Positions 18,111 through 27,276 of a stretch of 38,257 bases of DNA are shown piece by piece. The stretch spans positions 1 through 38,257 of the forward strand of contig MPDF01000017.1 of NCBI GenBank assembly GCA_001874365.1, given 5' to 3'. The translations under genes and the position numbers were made by a program. Positions within the stretch are counted from its first letter, which is position 1. Each line of letters begins with the position of its first letter. The stretch comes from Gammaproteobacteria bacterium MedPE (GTDB taxonomy: Bacteria > Pseudomonadota > Gammaproteobacteria > Enterobacterales > Psychrobiaceae). A model generated the notes under the pieces. It saw nothing but the letters and a program-made list of their open reading frames with translations. It was not told the origin of the DNA and did no database searches.

Positions 18111-19358
18111 TTAACCTACTGCAATAACACGCAATACTTGCCCACAAAATAGTGCTGCGAACGTACCCAACAAATATCCACAAACCGCTAATAATACACC
18201 GACAGGAGCTAGAGCAGGATGGAAAGCGGAAGCAACTACAGGAGCTGATGCCGCCCCACCAACATTTGCCTGTGAACCAACAGCCATAAAAAACAATGGT
18301 GCTTTAATAACTTTAGCCACAAACAGCATCAATGATGCATGCACTAACATCCAAATACCACCTAATACAAATAAGGCAGGCTGGTCAAAAATAGCAGTAA
18401 TATCCATATGTAAGCCGATAGAAGCGACTAAGATATAGAGATATACCGTTCCTACTTTTGACGCACCAACAGATTCTAAATTACGTGCTTTAGTAAATGA
18501 CAACACCAAACCCAGCAACGATGCCATAACAATCATCCAGAAAAATTTACTGTGGAAACTGTAATCACCGCTGCTTGGCCAAAACTCAACAAACAATGGC
18601 GTTACTGAGTCTGAAAACACATGAGCGATTGCTGTAGCACCAAAGCCAACAGCGACTATCATCATTAAATTAGCTACTGTAGGATTTTTATCATTTTTCT
18701 CTTTGAACGATGCAACCTTCTCTCGTAACGCGTCAATTGCAGAGGTATCAGCCCCTGTTTTCTCATCAATTCGCTTTGCATTACCAGCTAAAATCAACAA
18801 TACGGCCATCCAAATATTAGCGACAATAATATCTACCGCGACCATAGAAGAAAAAATTGAATTCCCAACATCAAACGATTCTTTCATTGCTGCCTGGTTG
18901 GCTCCTCCGCCGATCCAGCTTCCAGCAACAGTCGTCATTCCTCGCCAAACAGCTTCATAATCATTTTTTTCAACACCAATCCATTCAGGCATAAAAGCGC
19001 CCATGATCATTAACGCAATCGGACCACCGATAACAATACCTAATGTACCAGTAACAAACATCGTAGGCGCACGCCAGCCTAAGCTGAAAATGGCCTTTAA
19101 ATCTAAATTAAGTAATAAGAGTACTAAACATGCTGGTAGAAGGTAACGCGAAGCGACATAATAAATCTGTGATGCGTTGCCATCAACAATCCCAGTACTG
19201 TTAAGCAATGATGGTAAAAAATAGCAAAACAGCAATGCAGGTATATAAGTAAATATTTTTTTGTAGTTCGGATGATTACTAAAATAAAACACCCCACCCA
19301 AGATGGCTGCTAGCAAACCTAGCACTACAGCATCATTAGTAATTAATGCAGTATTCAT
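18111..19358 (-). CDS. DUF819 family multi-pass membrane protein
   Basis: A 415-residue, strongly hydrophobic protein with roughly ten membrane segments in two halves around a charged cytoplasmic loop (about residues 195-220, rich in Lys, Asp and Glu). Motifs GSWIGGGANQAAMKE and VGSQANVGGAASAPVVASAF are the glycine-rich repeats typical of DUF819 (YjcL-like) proteins, which resemble secondary carriers. The substrate is unknown. The ATG at 19358 has GAGG at good spacing; a TTG one codon earlier is less likely. It sits between sirB1 and kdsA, which are directly adjacent in many relatives, so it may be an insertion into the operon. Confidence 0.8.
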   Translation of the reverse strand: MNTALITNDAVVLGLLAAILGGVFYFSNHPNYKKIFTYIPALLFCYFLPSLLNSTGIVDGNASQIYYVASRYLLPACLVLLLLNLDLKAIFSLGWRAPTMFVTGTLGIVIGGPIALMIMGAFMPEWIGVEKNDYEAVWRGMTTVAGSWIGGGANQAAMKESFDVGNSIFSSMVAVDIIVANIWMAVLLILAGNAKRIDEKTGADTSAIDALREKVASFKEKNDKNPTVANLMMIVAVGFGATAIAHVFSDSVTPLFVEFWPSSGDYSFHSKFFWMIVMASLLGLVLSFTKARNLESVGASKVGTVYLYILVASIGLHMDITAIFDQPALFVLGGIWMLVHASLMLFVAKVIKAPLFFMAVGSQANVGGAASAPVVASAFHPALAPVGVLLAVCGYLLGTFAALFCGQVLRVIAVG

Positions 19359-19399
19359 CAATTTAACCTCTTTTTATTATTGTTGAGCTGTTATCGACA

Positions 19400-20206
19400 T
19401 TAATGTCTAACAACAGCTTGGTCTTTTAACTTATCGATATGCACTTTAAGCACATCACTGTTTGGATGCTCTGGACATTGCTCTATAAAATAAGAGAAGT
19501 CTTCCATTGCACCAGTAGCGTAATCAAGTTGCTGTAAAATAAACCCACGCTCCATAATAATATTTGGATCATCAGGTAATAACGTCAACAATAACTCGCT
19601 AAGTAATAGTGCAACATCATACTCTTCATCAAGCAAACATGCCTGTTTTAAGCTCACTAAAAAACGTTTCTTAATGTCTTTTAACGTCGCTATTTCTAAA
19701 TGCTCGTCAGTTAAGCGTATATGATCACCTAAATGACCGCGCACTAAGCCTTCAAGTAAACGGTGTGACATTTCTTTGCCAGATAGAGGATCGATCTTAA
19801 TGCCGCCGATACCATCAACTTGCAAGACAAACGGGCCTGGAAAATCAATAATCTTAGGACGTAACTCCAACAAATTAAGTAAGTGAAATACAAGAATCGA
19901 CGACAATGCGTTATTGCCATTTCGGGTTTCAAGAAAGTAAAACAAGTTGTTACTCTCTACTGAAAAGTAATCATCTTCATTGATTGTGAATTGCCAATCT
20001 TTGTAAAAAAGTTCTTTAAATGCACGCCAGCGCCCTTCTGACGACAACTCATCGCGCGCAATATCCTGTACTTGGCGAATCAGTTCATCGAGCTGAAAGT
20101 AGGCACTTTCACTCACTGATTCACTATCACTAAGTTGTGAGGTAAATTGCAGTAATTCCAACAAATCGATTGTATGAATATCAGGTAGTTCGTTAGTTAA
20201 CGTCAC
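19400..20206 (-). CDS. sirB1: SirB1 family protein, transglutaminase-like fold with TPR-type tail
   Basis: A 268-residue protein of the SirB1 family. Residues about 30-165 resemble the transglutaminase-like core 2 domain (LFYFLETRNGNNALSSILVF, then IIDFPGPFVLQVDG). A TPR-type helical segment follows at about 185-262 (QACLLDEEYDVALLLSELLL, MERGFILQQLDYATGAMEDF). The usual PGHF motif reads PGPF here and no catalytic cysteine is evident, so enzyme activity is doubtful. The start is GTG at 20206, three bases after the sirB2 stop, with AGGG inside the end of sirB2. SirB1/SirB2 are conserved next to kdsA and prmC, but their molecular role is not established. Confidence 0.82.
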   Translation of the reverse strand: MTLTNELPDIHTIDLLELLQFTSQLSDSESVSESAYFQLDELIRQVQDIARDELSSEGRWRAFKELFYKDWQFTINEDDYFSVESNNLFYFLETRNGNNALSSILVFHLLNLLELRPKIIDFPGPFVLQVDGIGGIKIDPLSGKEMSHRLLEGLVRGHLGDHIRLTDEHLEIATLKDIKKRFLVSLKQACLLDEEYDVALLLSELLLTLLPDDPNIIMERGFILQQLDYATGAMEDFSYFIEQCPEHPNSDVLKVHIDKLKDQAVVRH

Positions 20207-20209
20207 AAC

Positions 20210-20596
20210 TTACCCTAAAAATAATGGTTGTTTTAAGATTGCAATCTTACCTGCAATTAACACCCAACCAACAGCGCCAACTGTTGTTAATAATTTAGTT
20301 CTTGTTGTTTTAGCGCGATATAGCGCAACATAGGCAAGAATAATATACGCAATTAAACACAGTACTTTTTCAGTTAACCAGCTTGCTACAAATGGATACT
20401 GACTAATAATAGTACAAAGTAAAATGGCTGAAATTAATAGAAAAGTATCAGCAATTCGCGATGTCATCTTCGCCCACTTTTTGTCATGAATAGGTTTTTT
20501 CATGAACATAAGTGCCGCACGAATAATAAAAAATAAGACGCTAAACGCCACTAAGGTCATGTGAAGATGTTTAACAGGCAGGTATAAATTTTCCAT
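20210..20596 (-). CDS. sirB2: SirB2 family inner-membrane protein
   Basis: A 128-residue protein with four membrane helices and the SirB family opening (YLPVKHLHMTLVAFSVLFFIIR) and ending (GWVLIAGKIAILKQPLF). Members are small inner-membrane proteins of unknown function, named for an early link to Salmonella invasion gene expression. I chose the ATG at 20596 because CGGAA lies six bases upstream. The ATG at 20611 would add five residues and has no ribosome site. It is followed at three bases by sirB1. A gap of about 113 bases separates it from the upstream response regulator. Confidence 0.85.
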   Translation of the reverse strand: MENLYLPVKHLHMTLVAFSVLFFIIRAALMFMKKPIHDKKWAKMTSRIADTFLLISAILLCTIISQYPFVASWLTEKVLCLIAYIILAYVALYRAKTTRTKLLTTVGAVGWVLIAGKIAILKQPLFLG

Positions 20597-20709
20597 TGAA
20601 AAATTCCGCATTTAAAAGTTGAGAATATTTTACGCACTTTCACTAATAATGCGAATCTCAATTTCAAAAATGACGGAATCTATCACTTTAACAGACTAAA
20701 AAAACATCA

Positions 20710-22257
20710 CTACTTATCAGAAAAACGTTTAAGAATATCCATAAACTTATCAATATTGACCATGAAGAGATCAACCAAGTGCGGATCAAAAGCTGTTCCG
20801 CTGTTATCAGTAATATATTGGGTACAAAAATCAGCTTCAAATGCTGGTTTATAACAGCGCTTATGATACAGGGCGTCAAACACATCAACCAATGAAACAA
20901 TTCGGCCAAATATATGAATATCTTCTCCCGCCAAACCGTTAGGATAACCACTACCATCCCACTTTTCATGATGGGTTAGCGATATTATCGCGCCTGTTTG
21001 TAGCACTTTTCTCGGCGAATCATACAACAAATCATGACCCACTTGAGCATGCGTTTTCATTATCTCCCATTGCTCACTATCAAGTGGACCGGGATGGTTT
21101 AATATAGCATCTGGAATACCAATTTTTCCGACATCATGAAGTGGTGCCGCTAAACGTAAAGTAACGACATCTTGTTCACTGAGCCCAGCCAGACGCCCAA
21201 GCAGCGCAGAGAAATGAGCAACCCGTTTCAAGTGATGACCTGTTTCTTTAGAACGAGTTTCAAGGGCATTACCTAATCGATAAACAATTTCTCGTTGAGT
21301 ATCTTCAATTTCTTGGCTCAGCAGAATATTGTCATAGGCAATTTGTACGTTACGTGAAAACAGTTCAATAAGGTGCTTATCGTGTGCGTTAATATCATCT
21401 GGAATACCGCAGATAAACACTAAAGTGGAAAGCTGATCAGGATCAGAGCTGTAATACAGAATATAACCCTCGCCAAATATCAACTTATTGGTTTGCTGTG
21501 CTTCCTCATATACTTCTTTTAACGGCTTTGGAATAATATCAGCAACTAATTCACCTTCTGAACCGGCAAACTCCCCCTGAGCAGCCACAACGGTTAATTC
21601 GCGTTCACATATTTGATTAGCGTGAAGCTCAGCGACAAATGAACTTAATTCAAATGCATTTTGCGTATGATTAAATACGGCATTAAGCTGCATCAATAAG
21701 CCATGTACAAAAGGGCTCATTGAATGTGTCGAAAATAAATCACTCGACGCCGTAATAACTCGCTCTAGTCCAAGGCGATTTGATTCAATAGAAACAAGGT
21801 CACGATACGAGCGTAATGAGGCTACGATAGTAGTAAACAATCGTTGGGAAGTAAGTTCTGTTTTGGATTTGTAGTCATTAATGTCATAAGTAACAATGAC
21901 ATCTCGCTCAGGAGCTTGTCCGGGTTGCCCCGTGCGAAGAACAATTCTTACCATATGATTATTGGCTTCTTCTCGCACGTAGCGCGCGACTTTAAGACCA
22001 GCATCATCGGTTTCCATCACTACATCTAATAGCATGACGGCAATATCTTTATCTTCGTCGATTATTTTCTTAGCTTCACTACCGCTATATGCACTAATGA
22101 ATTCGACTTTCCGACCTAAGAATTCAAAATCGCGTAAAGCAAGCTTAGTAACGGCATGAACTTCTTTCTCATCATCAACTATTAATAGTTTCCAAGTTAA
22201 ACTGTCATCACTGTTGCTATCATCTTCTTGCTCTTCAGCGAAGATAAAGTCGTCCAT
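20710..22257 (-). CDS. Response regulator with DUF3369 and HD-GYP c-di-GMP phosphodiesterase domains
   Basis: A 515-residue cytoplasmic response regulator. The receiver domain (about 22-155) has the acidic pocket D28/D29 and the likely phosphorylation site D78 in MLLDVVM. A DUF3369 sensor-like domain follows (about 160-310), then an HD-GYP domain (about 320-510). The catalytic residues look intact: H374-D375 in LHDVGKIGIP, KTHAQVG, and HHEKWDGSGYP at 429-439. It should hydrolyse c-di-GMP when activated. GGAG precedes the ATG. No histidine kinase is adjacent; the kinase at 301-1983 is far away. It lies between prmC and sirB2, which are usually neighbours in related genomes, so it looks like an addition to a housekeeping operon. 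Confidence 0.92.
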   Translation of the reverse strand: MDDFIFAEEQEDDSNSDDSLTWKLLIVDDEKEVHAVTKLALRDFEFLGRKVEFISAYSGSEAKKIIDEDKDIAVMLLDVVMETDDAGLKVARYVREEANNHMVRIVLRTGQPGQAPERDVIVTYDINDYKSKTELTSQRLFTTIVASLRSYRDLVSIESNRLGLERVITASSDLFSTHSMSPFVHGLLMQLNAVFNHTQNAFELSSFVAELHANQICERELTVVAAQGEFAGSEGELVADIIPKPLKEVYEEAQQTNKLIFGEGYILYYSSDPDQLSTLVFICGIPDDINAHDKHLIELFSRNVQIAYDNILLSQEIEDTQREIVYRLGNALETRSKETGHHLKRVAHFSALLGRLAGLSEQDVVTLRLAAPLHDVGKIGIPDAILNHPGPLDSEQWEIMKTHAQVGHDLLYDSPRKVLQTGAIISLTHHEKWDGSGYPNGLAGEDIHIFGRIVSLVDVFDALYHKRCYKPAFEADFCTQYITDNSGTAFDPHLVDLFMVNIDKFMDILKRFSDK

Positions 22258-22322
22258 AGCTACTCCACTTGATAGGGTTTAATTAAGAATAGCTATAAAT
22301 GCAGGATATCGCGAGATTTAAT

Positions 22323-23171
22323 CTAAATAAATTGACCGAAGGTAACGCGGTCGTTGTTGCCATAATCTTTCACCGTTTTGATATTGGAAAAACCACATTC
22401 TGTAAATAATCGTTGCAAAGCATCAGCTTGCTCAAAACCGTGCTCAAAAAATACATAACCACTTGGTTTTAAAAAAGGCTTAACGCGATTAAGTATATCA
22501 ATGTAATCCTGTAGGCCACCATTGGCAGCGACTAACGCTGAATTGGGCTCAAAACGGACATCGCCTTGTGACAAATGAGGATCTTTCTCGTCAATATATG
22601 GCGGGTTGGATACGATGAAATCACAAGTATTTAACCAGCTATCATCTACATTTGACAACCAATCTGATTGAATTATTTCAGCGTTATCAATGTTTAGATT
22701 TGTACAATTTTTCTGCGCTAACTCAACAGCATCTTGACTATAATCAACAGCCAACATTGACCAATTTGGCATTTCATGTGCCAAACTCAACGCAATAGCC
22801 CCCGTGCCAGTGCCCAAATCGATTCCCTTCGCTGTAAGTGAGACTACATTATTAAGAACAGTTTCGACTAACACTTCAGTATCAGCACGAGGAATGAGTG
22901 TTGCCGGACTGACGACAAAAGGCAATGACCAGAATTCTTGCTGGCCAGTAATGTAAGCAATGGGTTCACCATTAATTCGACGAGTTAACAACGTATTAAA
23001 TTGAATGAGATCAGATGGGTTGACAACATTATCAGGCCACGTATAAAAATGGCTACGAGAAACGTCTAAAACATGAGCTAATAAAATTTGAACATCAAGC
23101 AGCGCGCTATCACTATTGACGAGTTGCGCGCTGCTTGATTTGAGCAATTGCTCAATAGTAGGGTTGCTCAC
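22323..23171 (-). CDS. prmC: Release factor glutamine methyltransferase PrmC (HemK)
   Basis: A 282-residue methyltransferase that N5-methylates the glutamine of the GGQ motif in RF1 and RF2. The SAM loop GIDLGTGTGAIALSLA (about 116-131) and the NPPY active-site motif (189-192, SNPPYID) are intact. The N-terminal helical release-factor-binding region precedes them. The start codon is GTG at 23171, immediately after the prfA TAG with no spacer, so translation is coupled to that of its substrate RF1. Only 65 bases separate its end from the response regulator gene. Confidence 0.95.
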   Translation of the reverse strand: MSNPTIEQLLKSSSAQLVNSDSALLDVQILLAHVLDVSRSHFYTWPDNVVNPSDLIQFNTLLTRRINGEPIAYITGQQEFWSLPFVVSPATLIPRADTEVLVETVLNNVVSLTAKGIDLGTGTGAIALSLAHEMPNWSMLAVDYSQDAVELAQKNCTNLNIDNAEIIQSDWLSNVDDSWLNTCDFIVSNPPYIDEKDPHLSQGDVRFEPNSALVAANGGLQDYIDILNRVKPFLKPSGYVFFEHGFEQADALQRLFTECGFSNIKTVKDYGNNDRVTFGQFI

Positions 23172-24263
23172 CTAGCTATTTTCTTCCGATAATGCCGCAA
23201 GTAAATCAGCCTGTTGTTCGTTCAGCAATGGCTCAATGATCATGTCTAAATCACCTTGCATCACTTCAGCTAAACGATAAAGCGTTAAGTTAATACGGTG
23301 ATCACTTACACGGCCTTGTGGGAAGTTGTAAGTACGTATGCGCTCACTTCGGTCACCACTAGCTACCAATGAACGACGTGTCGACTCTTCTTCTACGCGA
23401 CGTTTCTCATCTTCGGCTTGTTGTAAACGAGCGCCCAGTACAGACATCGCTTGAGCACGGTTTTTATGTTGAGAACGTTGATCTTGACATTCAACCACGG
23501 TGCCCGTTGGAATGTGGGTAATGCGAATTGCAGAGTCTGTTTTATTAACGTGCTGACCACCAGCGCCAGATGCGCGGAAAGTATCTACTTTTAAATCAGC
23601 AGGATTGATCTTGATTGCTTCGCTTTCTGGAATTTCAGGCATCACGACGACCGTACATGCAGACGTGTGAACACGGCCTTGAGATTCTGTTTCAGGAACA
23701 CGTTGTACACGGTGACCGCCAGATTCAAACTTCATTTGACCATAGATACCTTCACCAGAAATCTTAGCAACAACTTCTTTAAAGCCACCTTGCTCCGATT
23801 CATTCATGGTAATGATTTCAACACGCCAGCCCTTGTTTTCAATATGACGGCTGTACATGCGGTACAGATCACCTGCGAAGATTGCTGCTTCGTCACCACC
23901 AGCACCAGCACGAATCTCTAAAAACGCATTGCGATCGTCATTAGGATCCGTTGGTAATAGTAAGATTTGTAACTCATCTTCAATCTCAGCAATCGCCGCT
24001 TTAGCCTCTTTAAATTCTTCTTGCGCCATCTCACGCATATCAGGATCTTCATCCTTTAACATTTCTTGTGCAGATTCAAAATTATCTTGCGCTTCTTTGT
24101 AAGTATTAAAGGCTTCGATCACTGGGCCTAACTTGGCATATTCTTGGTTGAGCGCGCGAAACAAGTTTTGATTAGCAATTGTATCAGGGTCACCCAATAG
24201 CGCTTCAACTTCTTCATGACGCTCTTGCAGCCCTTCTAGTTTTGCGTAAACTGTTGGTTTCAT
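23172..24263 (-). CDS. prfA: Peptide chain release factor 1
   Basis: A 363-residue class I release factor for UAA and UAG. The catalytic GGQ lies at 235-237 ([16 protein letters not shown]), and the glutamine is the PrmC target. The stop-codon recognition tripeptide, of PxT type in RF1, reads P190-E191-T192 in [14 protein letters not shown]. Length and sequence are those of a normal RF1. It is the second gene of the hemA-prfA-prmC operon, 76 bases after hemA. No internal frameshift of the RF2 kind is present. Confidence 0.97.
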   Translation of the reverse strand: MKPTVYAKLEGLQERHEEVEALLGDPDTIANQNLFRALNQEYAKLGPVIEAFNTYKEAQDNFESAQEMLKDEDPDMREMAQEEFKEAKAAIAEIEDELQILLLPTDPNDDRNAFLEIRAGAGGDEAAIFAGDLYRMYSRHIENKGWRVEIITMNESEQGGFKEVVAKISGEGIYGQMKFESGGHRVQRVPETESQGRVHTSACTVVVMPEIPESEAIKINPADLKVDTFRASGAGGQHVNKTDSAIRITHIPTGTVVECQDQRSQHKNRAQAMSVLGARLQQAEDEKRRVEEESTRRSLVASGDRSERIRTYNFPQGRVSDHRINLTLYRLAEVMQGDLDMIIEPLLNEQQADLLAALSEENS

Positions 24264-24339
24264 TTATATAATTCTCTATGTAAAACGACACAGCTGACAA
24301 ATATCACCTGCGTTTAATCTAGTAATTGTCGCTATTGTA

Positions 24340-25593
24340 TTAGTTATCGCTGCCAAGACCTAGTGCCTTGGAGATAATATTTAGCGAATCGATGTCGCCA
24401 GCTAAGCTAGCGTTGCTCATGGCACGGGTTGGATGATGAATTAATTTGTTCGTTAGCTTGTTAGCTAATTCAATCATGGTTTTTTCAGGATCGCCACCTT
24501 GTGCTAGCTTGGCCATCGCCTTTTCTAATAATTCATCTTTTGATTCGAGGCTGCTTTGTCGGTATTGCTTAATATGGTCAACCGTATGCAGTGATTTAGT
24601 CCACGCCATGAACTCAGTAGCTTCTTCAGTCGCAATGACTTCAGCTTCATCAGCTGCTGCTCGGCGCGAAGCCATATTTTGTTCTACGATTCCTTGTAAA
24701 TCATCAACCGTGTATAAGTACACATCGTCTAAATCACCAACCTGCGCTTCAATATCACGCGGCACAGCAATATCAACCAACAACATTGGCTGATGACGAC
24801 GGCTTGATACCGCACTTTCTACTAATCCCTTCCCTAAGATAGGTAGCGTACTCGCCGTTGACGAAATAACAACATCAGCTTGCGCTAAATGATCGGGGAT
24901 TTGAGCTAAGGTAATTGCAGTACCACCCAGTTCATCAACCATGCCCTGAGCGCGGGCCAATGTTCTGTTAGCAATAGTAATATTAGTAACACCAGCATCT
25001 AACAAATGTTTGGCCACTAACTCTATTGTTTCACCTGCGCCAATAAGCAATACATTCGTTTTATCAAGCTCACCAAAGATTTGTTTCGTCAGGCTCACCG
25101 CGGCGAATGCGACTGATACGGCATTAGCGCCAATACTCGTATCTGTTCTAACTCGTTTGGCCACGGAAAATGTTCGTTGAAACAATTTGTCTAGGGTAAT
25201 AGCAATCGCACCAGCTGTTTTTGCTGTGCTATAGGCTTGTTTAATTTGTCCAAGAATTTGCGGCTCACCTAACACCAACGAATCCAAACCACATGCTACT
25301 CGCATTAAATGATTTACCGCCGCAACATTCTCATGAATATATAAGCTTTGTTCCAGTTCGCTCCTTTCAATATTATGAAAGTCACTTAACCAATCAACAA
25401 GCTGTTGAGGCGACGTCAGATGGCAATATAATTCGGTGCGATTACACGTCGAAACAACAACAGCTTCACTGTCACTGCTAATTAGTCGCAATTGCTTTAA
25501 GGCGTCGATCATTTGATCTGGCGAGAAGGCGATTTTTTCGCGCAACTCAACCGAGGCCGTTTTATGATTTATACCCAAGGCAACTAAAGACAT
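24340..25593 (-). CDS. hemA: Glutamyl-tRNA reductase
   Basis: A 417-residue enzyme that reduces glutamyl-tRNA to glutamate 1-semialdehyde, the first committed step of tetrapyrrole synthesis by the C5 route. It begins [13 protein letters not shown] and has the catalytic cysteine C50 in [12 protein letters not shown]. The NADPH-binding domain contains [16 protein letters not shown], and the C-terminal dimerisation helices follow. Length equals that of E. coli HemA. It is the first gene of the minus-strand cluster and is divergent from lolB, the same arrangement as in many gammaproteobacteria. Confidence 0.97.
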   Translation of the reverse strand: MSLVALGINHKTASVELREKIAFSPDQMIDALKQLRLISSDSEAVVVSTCNRTELYCHLTSPQQLVDWLSDFHNIERSELEQSLYIHENVAAVNHLMRVACGLDSLVLGEPQILGQIKQAYSTAKTAGAIAITLDKLFQRTFSVAKRVRTDTSIGANAVSVAFAAVSLTKQIFGELDKTNVLLIGAGETIELVAKHLLDAGVTNITIANRTLARAQGMVDELGGTAITLAQIPDHLAQADVVISSTASTLPILGKGLVESAVSSRRHQPMLLVDIAVPRDIEAQVGDLDDVYLYTVDDLQGIVEQNMASRRAAADEAEVIATEEATEFMAWTKSLHTVDHIKQYRQSSLESKDELLEKAMAKLAQGGDPEKTMIELANKLTNKLIHHPTRAMSNASLAGDIDSLNIISKALGLGSDN

Positions 25594-25674
25594 TTATTTA
25601 ATTCGAAAATTCGTTAGACAATTTGATAACCGCGAATTTTACATGAAAGCACGAGCGAATTGAAAGGATCTGTA

Positions 25675-26307
25675 GTGAACTATCGAAAAAGAAGTTACTC
25701 TTATTCCAACCTAAATCAAATTTTAGAGCGGATTATTGTGCTCAAACGATTATTATTACTATCTATTGTCCTGCTTAGTGGTGGTTGTGCCACTTTTGAT
25801 ACATCAACAGACTTAGCCAGCAACACCAAACAACAATGGCAATTTAATGGTAAATTCGCCATTAAAACGCCCGATGAGAAAAATGCCGCCAAAATGCATT
25901 GGTCTCAAGTTGACGATCGCTACGATATTAATCTCTATACCTTATTTGGCATTTCTTTAATGAACATTATAGGAGATGAATCACAGGTCACCATTAATAA
26001 TAGTGGTGAGGTTTATCACGGACGTGACGCGCAGCAACTGATTTATCGCCTCACTCGTTGGCATATTCCTGTTAATGATATTCCCGCTTGGCTCGTCGGC
26101 CAAGTTGAAAATGCCACTGATATAACAATGGATACTCAAGGTAATTTTCATCGCGGGACGATTAAAGGAGCAGATAACCGCTCTTGGCAATTAACACTCA
26201 GTCGATATAAAGATGTTGGTGATTATAACCGCCCCCATCAATTACTCTTAAAATCAGACGACACATACTTTAAACTAGCCATTTCACAATGGAACATTCA
26301 GCGCTAG
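25675..26307 (+). CDS. lolB: Outer-membrane lipoprotein receptor LolB
   Basis: A lipoprotein of about 210 residues that accepts lipoproteins from LolA and places them in the outer membrane. The lipobox LLSGGC is clear, with residue +2 Ala (no Asp retention signal). LolB-type mature features include QQWQFNGKFAIKTPDEKNAAKMHWSQ and IPAWLVGQ. The start is uncertain. GTG at 25675 has AGGA at ideal spacing but gives a long signal peptide n-region. GTG at 25738 gives a compact 17-residue leader (VLKRLLLLSIVLLSGGC) with a weaker GGA site. It is the first gene of lolB-ispE-prs, with 35 bases before ispE. Confidence 0.9.
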   Translation: MNYRKRSYSYSNLNQILERIIVLKRLLLLSIVLLSGGCATFDTSTDLASNTKQQWQFNGKFAIKTPDEKNAAKMHWSQVDDRYDINLYTLFGISLMNIIGDESQVTINNSGEVYHGRDAQQLIYRLTRWHIPVNDIPAWLVGQVENATDITMDTQGNFHRGTIKGADNRSWQLTLSRYKDVGDYNRPHQLLLKSDDTYFKLAISQWNIQR

Positions 26308-26342
26308 GCTTGCTTGGCGTTATAACAAAAGACTCTTAATTA

Positions 26343-27209
26343 ATGTTTGAACACAATGCATGGCCGGCGCCAGCCAAATTAAATCTTTTTTTACACATTA
26401 CTGGCCGTTTAGCAAACGGATATCACAGTCTACAAACCAACTTTCAATTTTTGGATTATGGTGACTCGCTGTCTTTTGATATCAACAACGCTGATAACAT
26501 CACTGTATCACCAGCGGTTGAAGGTGTGGCGCTTGAAGATAACCTCATCTATCGTGCAGCAATGATGTTAAAACCCTATACCAAAAATAAAGTAGGTGCC
26601 GATATTCACTTAACCAAGGTTCTCCCCATGGGAGCAGGGCTTGGCGGCGGTTCATCGGATGCGGCAACAACATTAGTTGCATTGAATCACTTGTGGAACA
26701 TCAATCTAGGTATCGAAAAGCTCGCAGAGTTAGGACTAAGCCTAGGGGCTGATGTACCGATATTTGTCAAAGGTTTTGCTGCATTTGCCCAAGGTGTTGG
26801 CGAAGATTTAACACCAATTACACCGCCACAACCTTGGTATTTAGTGATCTGGCCTGGTGTGAGTGTTTGTACTAAAGAGATTTTCAACTTGCCACAACTG
26901 CCAAGAAACACGCCAGAAATAACCCTAGCACAGCTTGCAACTGCAACACTTAAAAATGACTGCCAAGAAGTGACAAAAAATAGGCATCCCGAGGTTGCTT
27001 CGGCACTAGACTGGTTGATACAATACGCGCCAGCAAAAATGACAGGGACCGGAAGCTGTGTTTTCGGGGAATTCTCTTCACGTGCTGACGCCACTGTAGC
27101 ATTAGAAAAATTACCTAAAAATATGCATGGTTTTGTTGCAAAAGGCGTTAATATCTCGCCACTTGCTTCAATATTATCCGATCGCCAACGTCATCAATGC
27201 CAAACTTAA
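26343..27209 (+). CDS. ispE: 4-diphosphocytidyl-2-C-methyl-D-erythritol kinase
   Basis: A 288-residue GHMP kinase of the non-mevalonate isoprenoid pathway; it phosphorylates CDP-methylerythritol at the 2-hydroxyl. The opening WPAPAKLNLFLHITGR carries the conserved Lys. The ATP-binding motif PMGAGLGGGSSDAATT lies at about 95-110, with SLGADVPIF and the late glycine motif MTGTGSCVF. Length is normal for IspE. It lies between lolB and prs, as in E. coli. The ATG at 26343 lacks a good ribosome site, so some coupling to lolB is possible. Confidence 0.96.
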   Translation: MFEHNAWPAPAKLNLFLHITGRLANGYHSLQTNFQFLDYGDSLSFDINNADNITVSPAVEGVALEDNLIYRAAMMLKPYTKNKVGADIHLTKVLPMGAGLGGGSSDAATTLVALNHLWNINLGIEKLAELGLSLGADVPIFVKGFAAFAQGVGEDLTPITPPQPWYLVIWPGVSVCTKEIFNLPQLPRNTPEITLAQLATATLKNDCQEVTKNRHPEVASALDWLIQYAPAKMTGTGSCVFGEFSSRADATVALEKLPKNMHGFVAKGVNISPLASILSDRQRHQCQT

Positions 27210-27213
27210 CCTG

Positions 27214-27251
27214 TTAGCACAATGCTAATGAACTGGCGGATTCACACCGCC
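27214..27251 (+). promoter_or_regulatory. Two hairpins in the ispE-prs spacer
   Basis: TTAGCA/TGCTAA (27214-27219, 27223-27228) and GGCGG/CCGCC (27235-27239, 27247-27251) form two small stem-loops in the 67 bases between genes, ending about 25 bases before the prs GTG. They could shape translation of prs or act as an mRNA processing site. Confidence 0.4.
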
Positions 27252-27276
27252 CACCAAACCAAACCTGGGGTTTTAC

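Noticed and set aside
26687-27094. 135-codon reverse frame inside ispE
   Set aside because: Shadow of the conserved ispE coding sequence; no ribosome site or family match.
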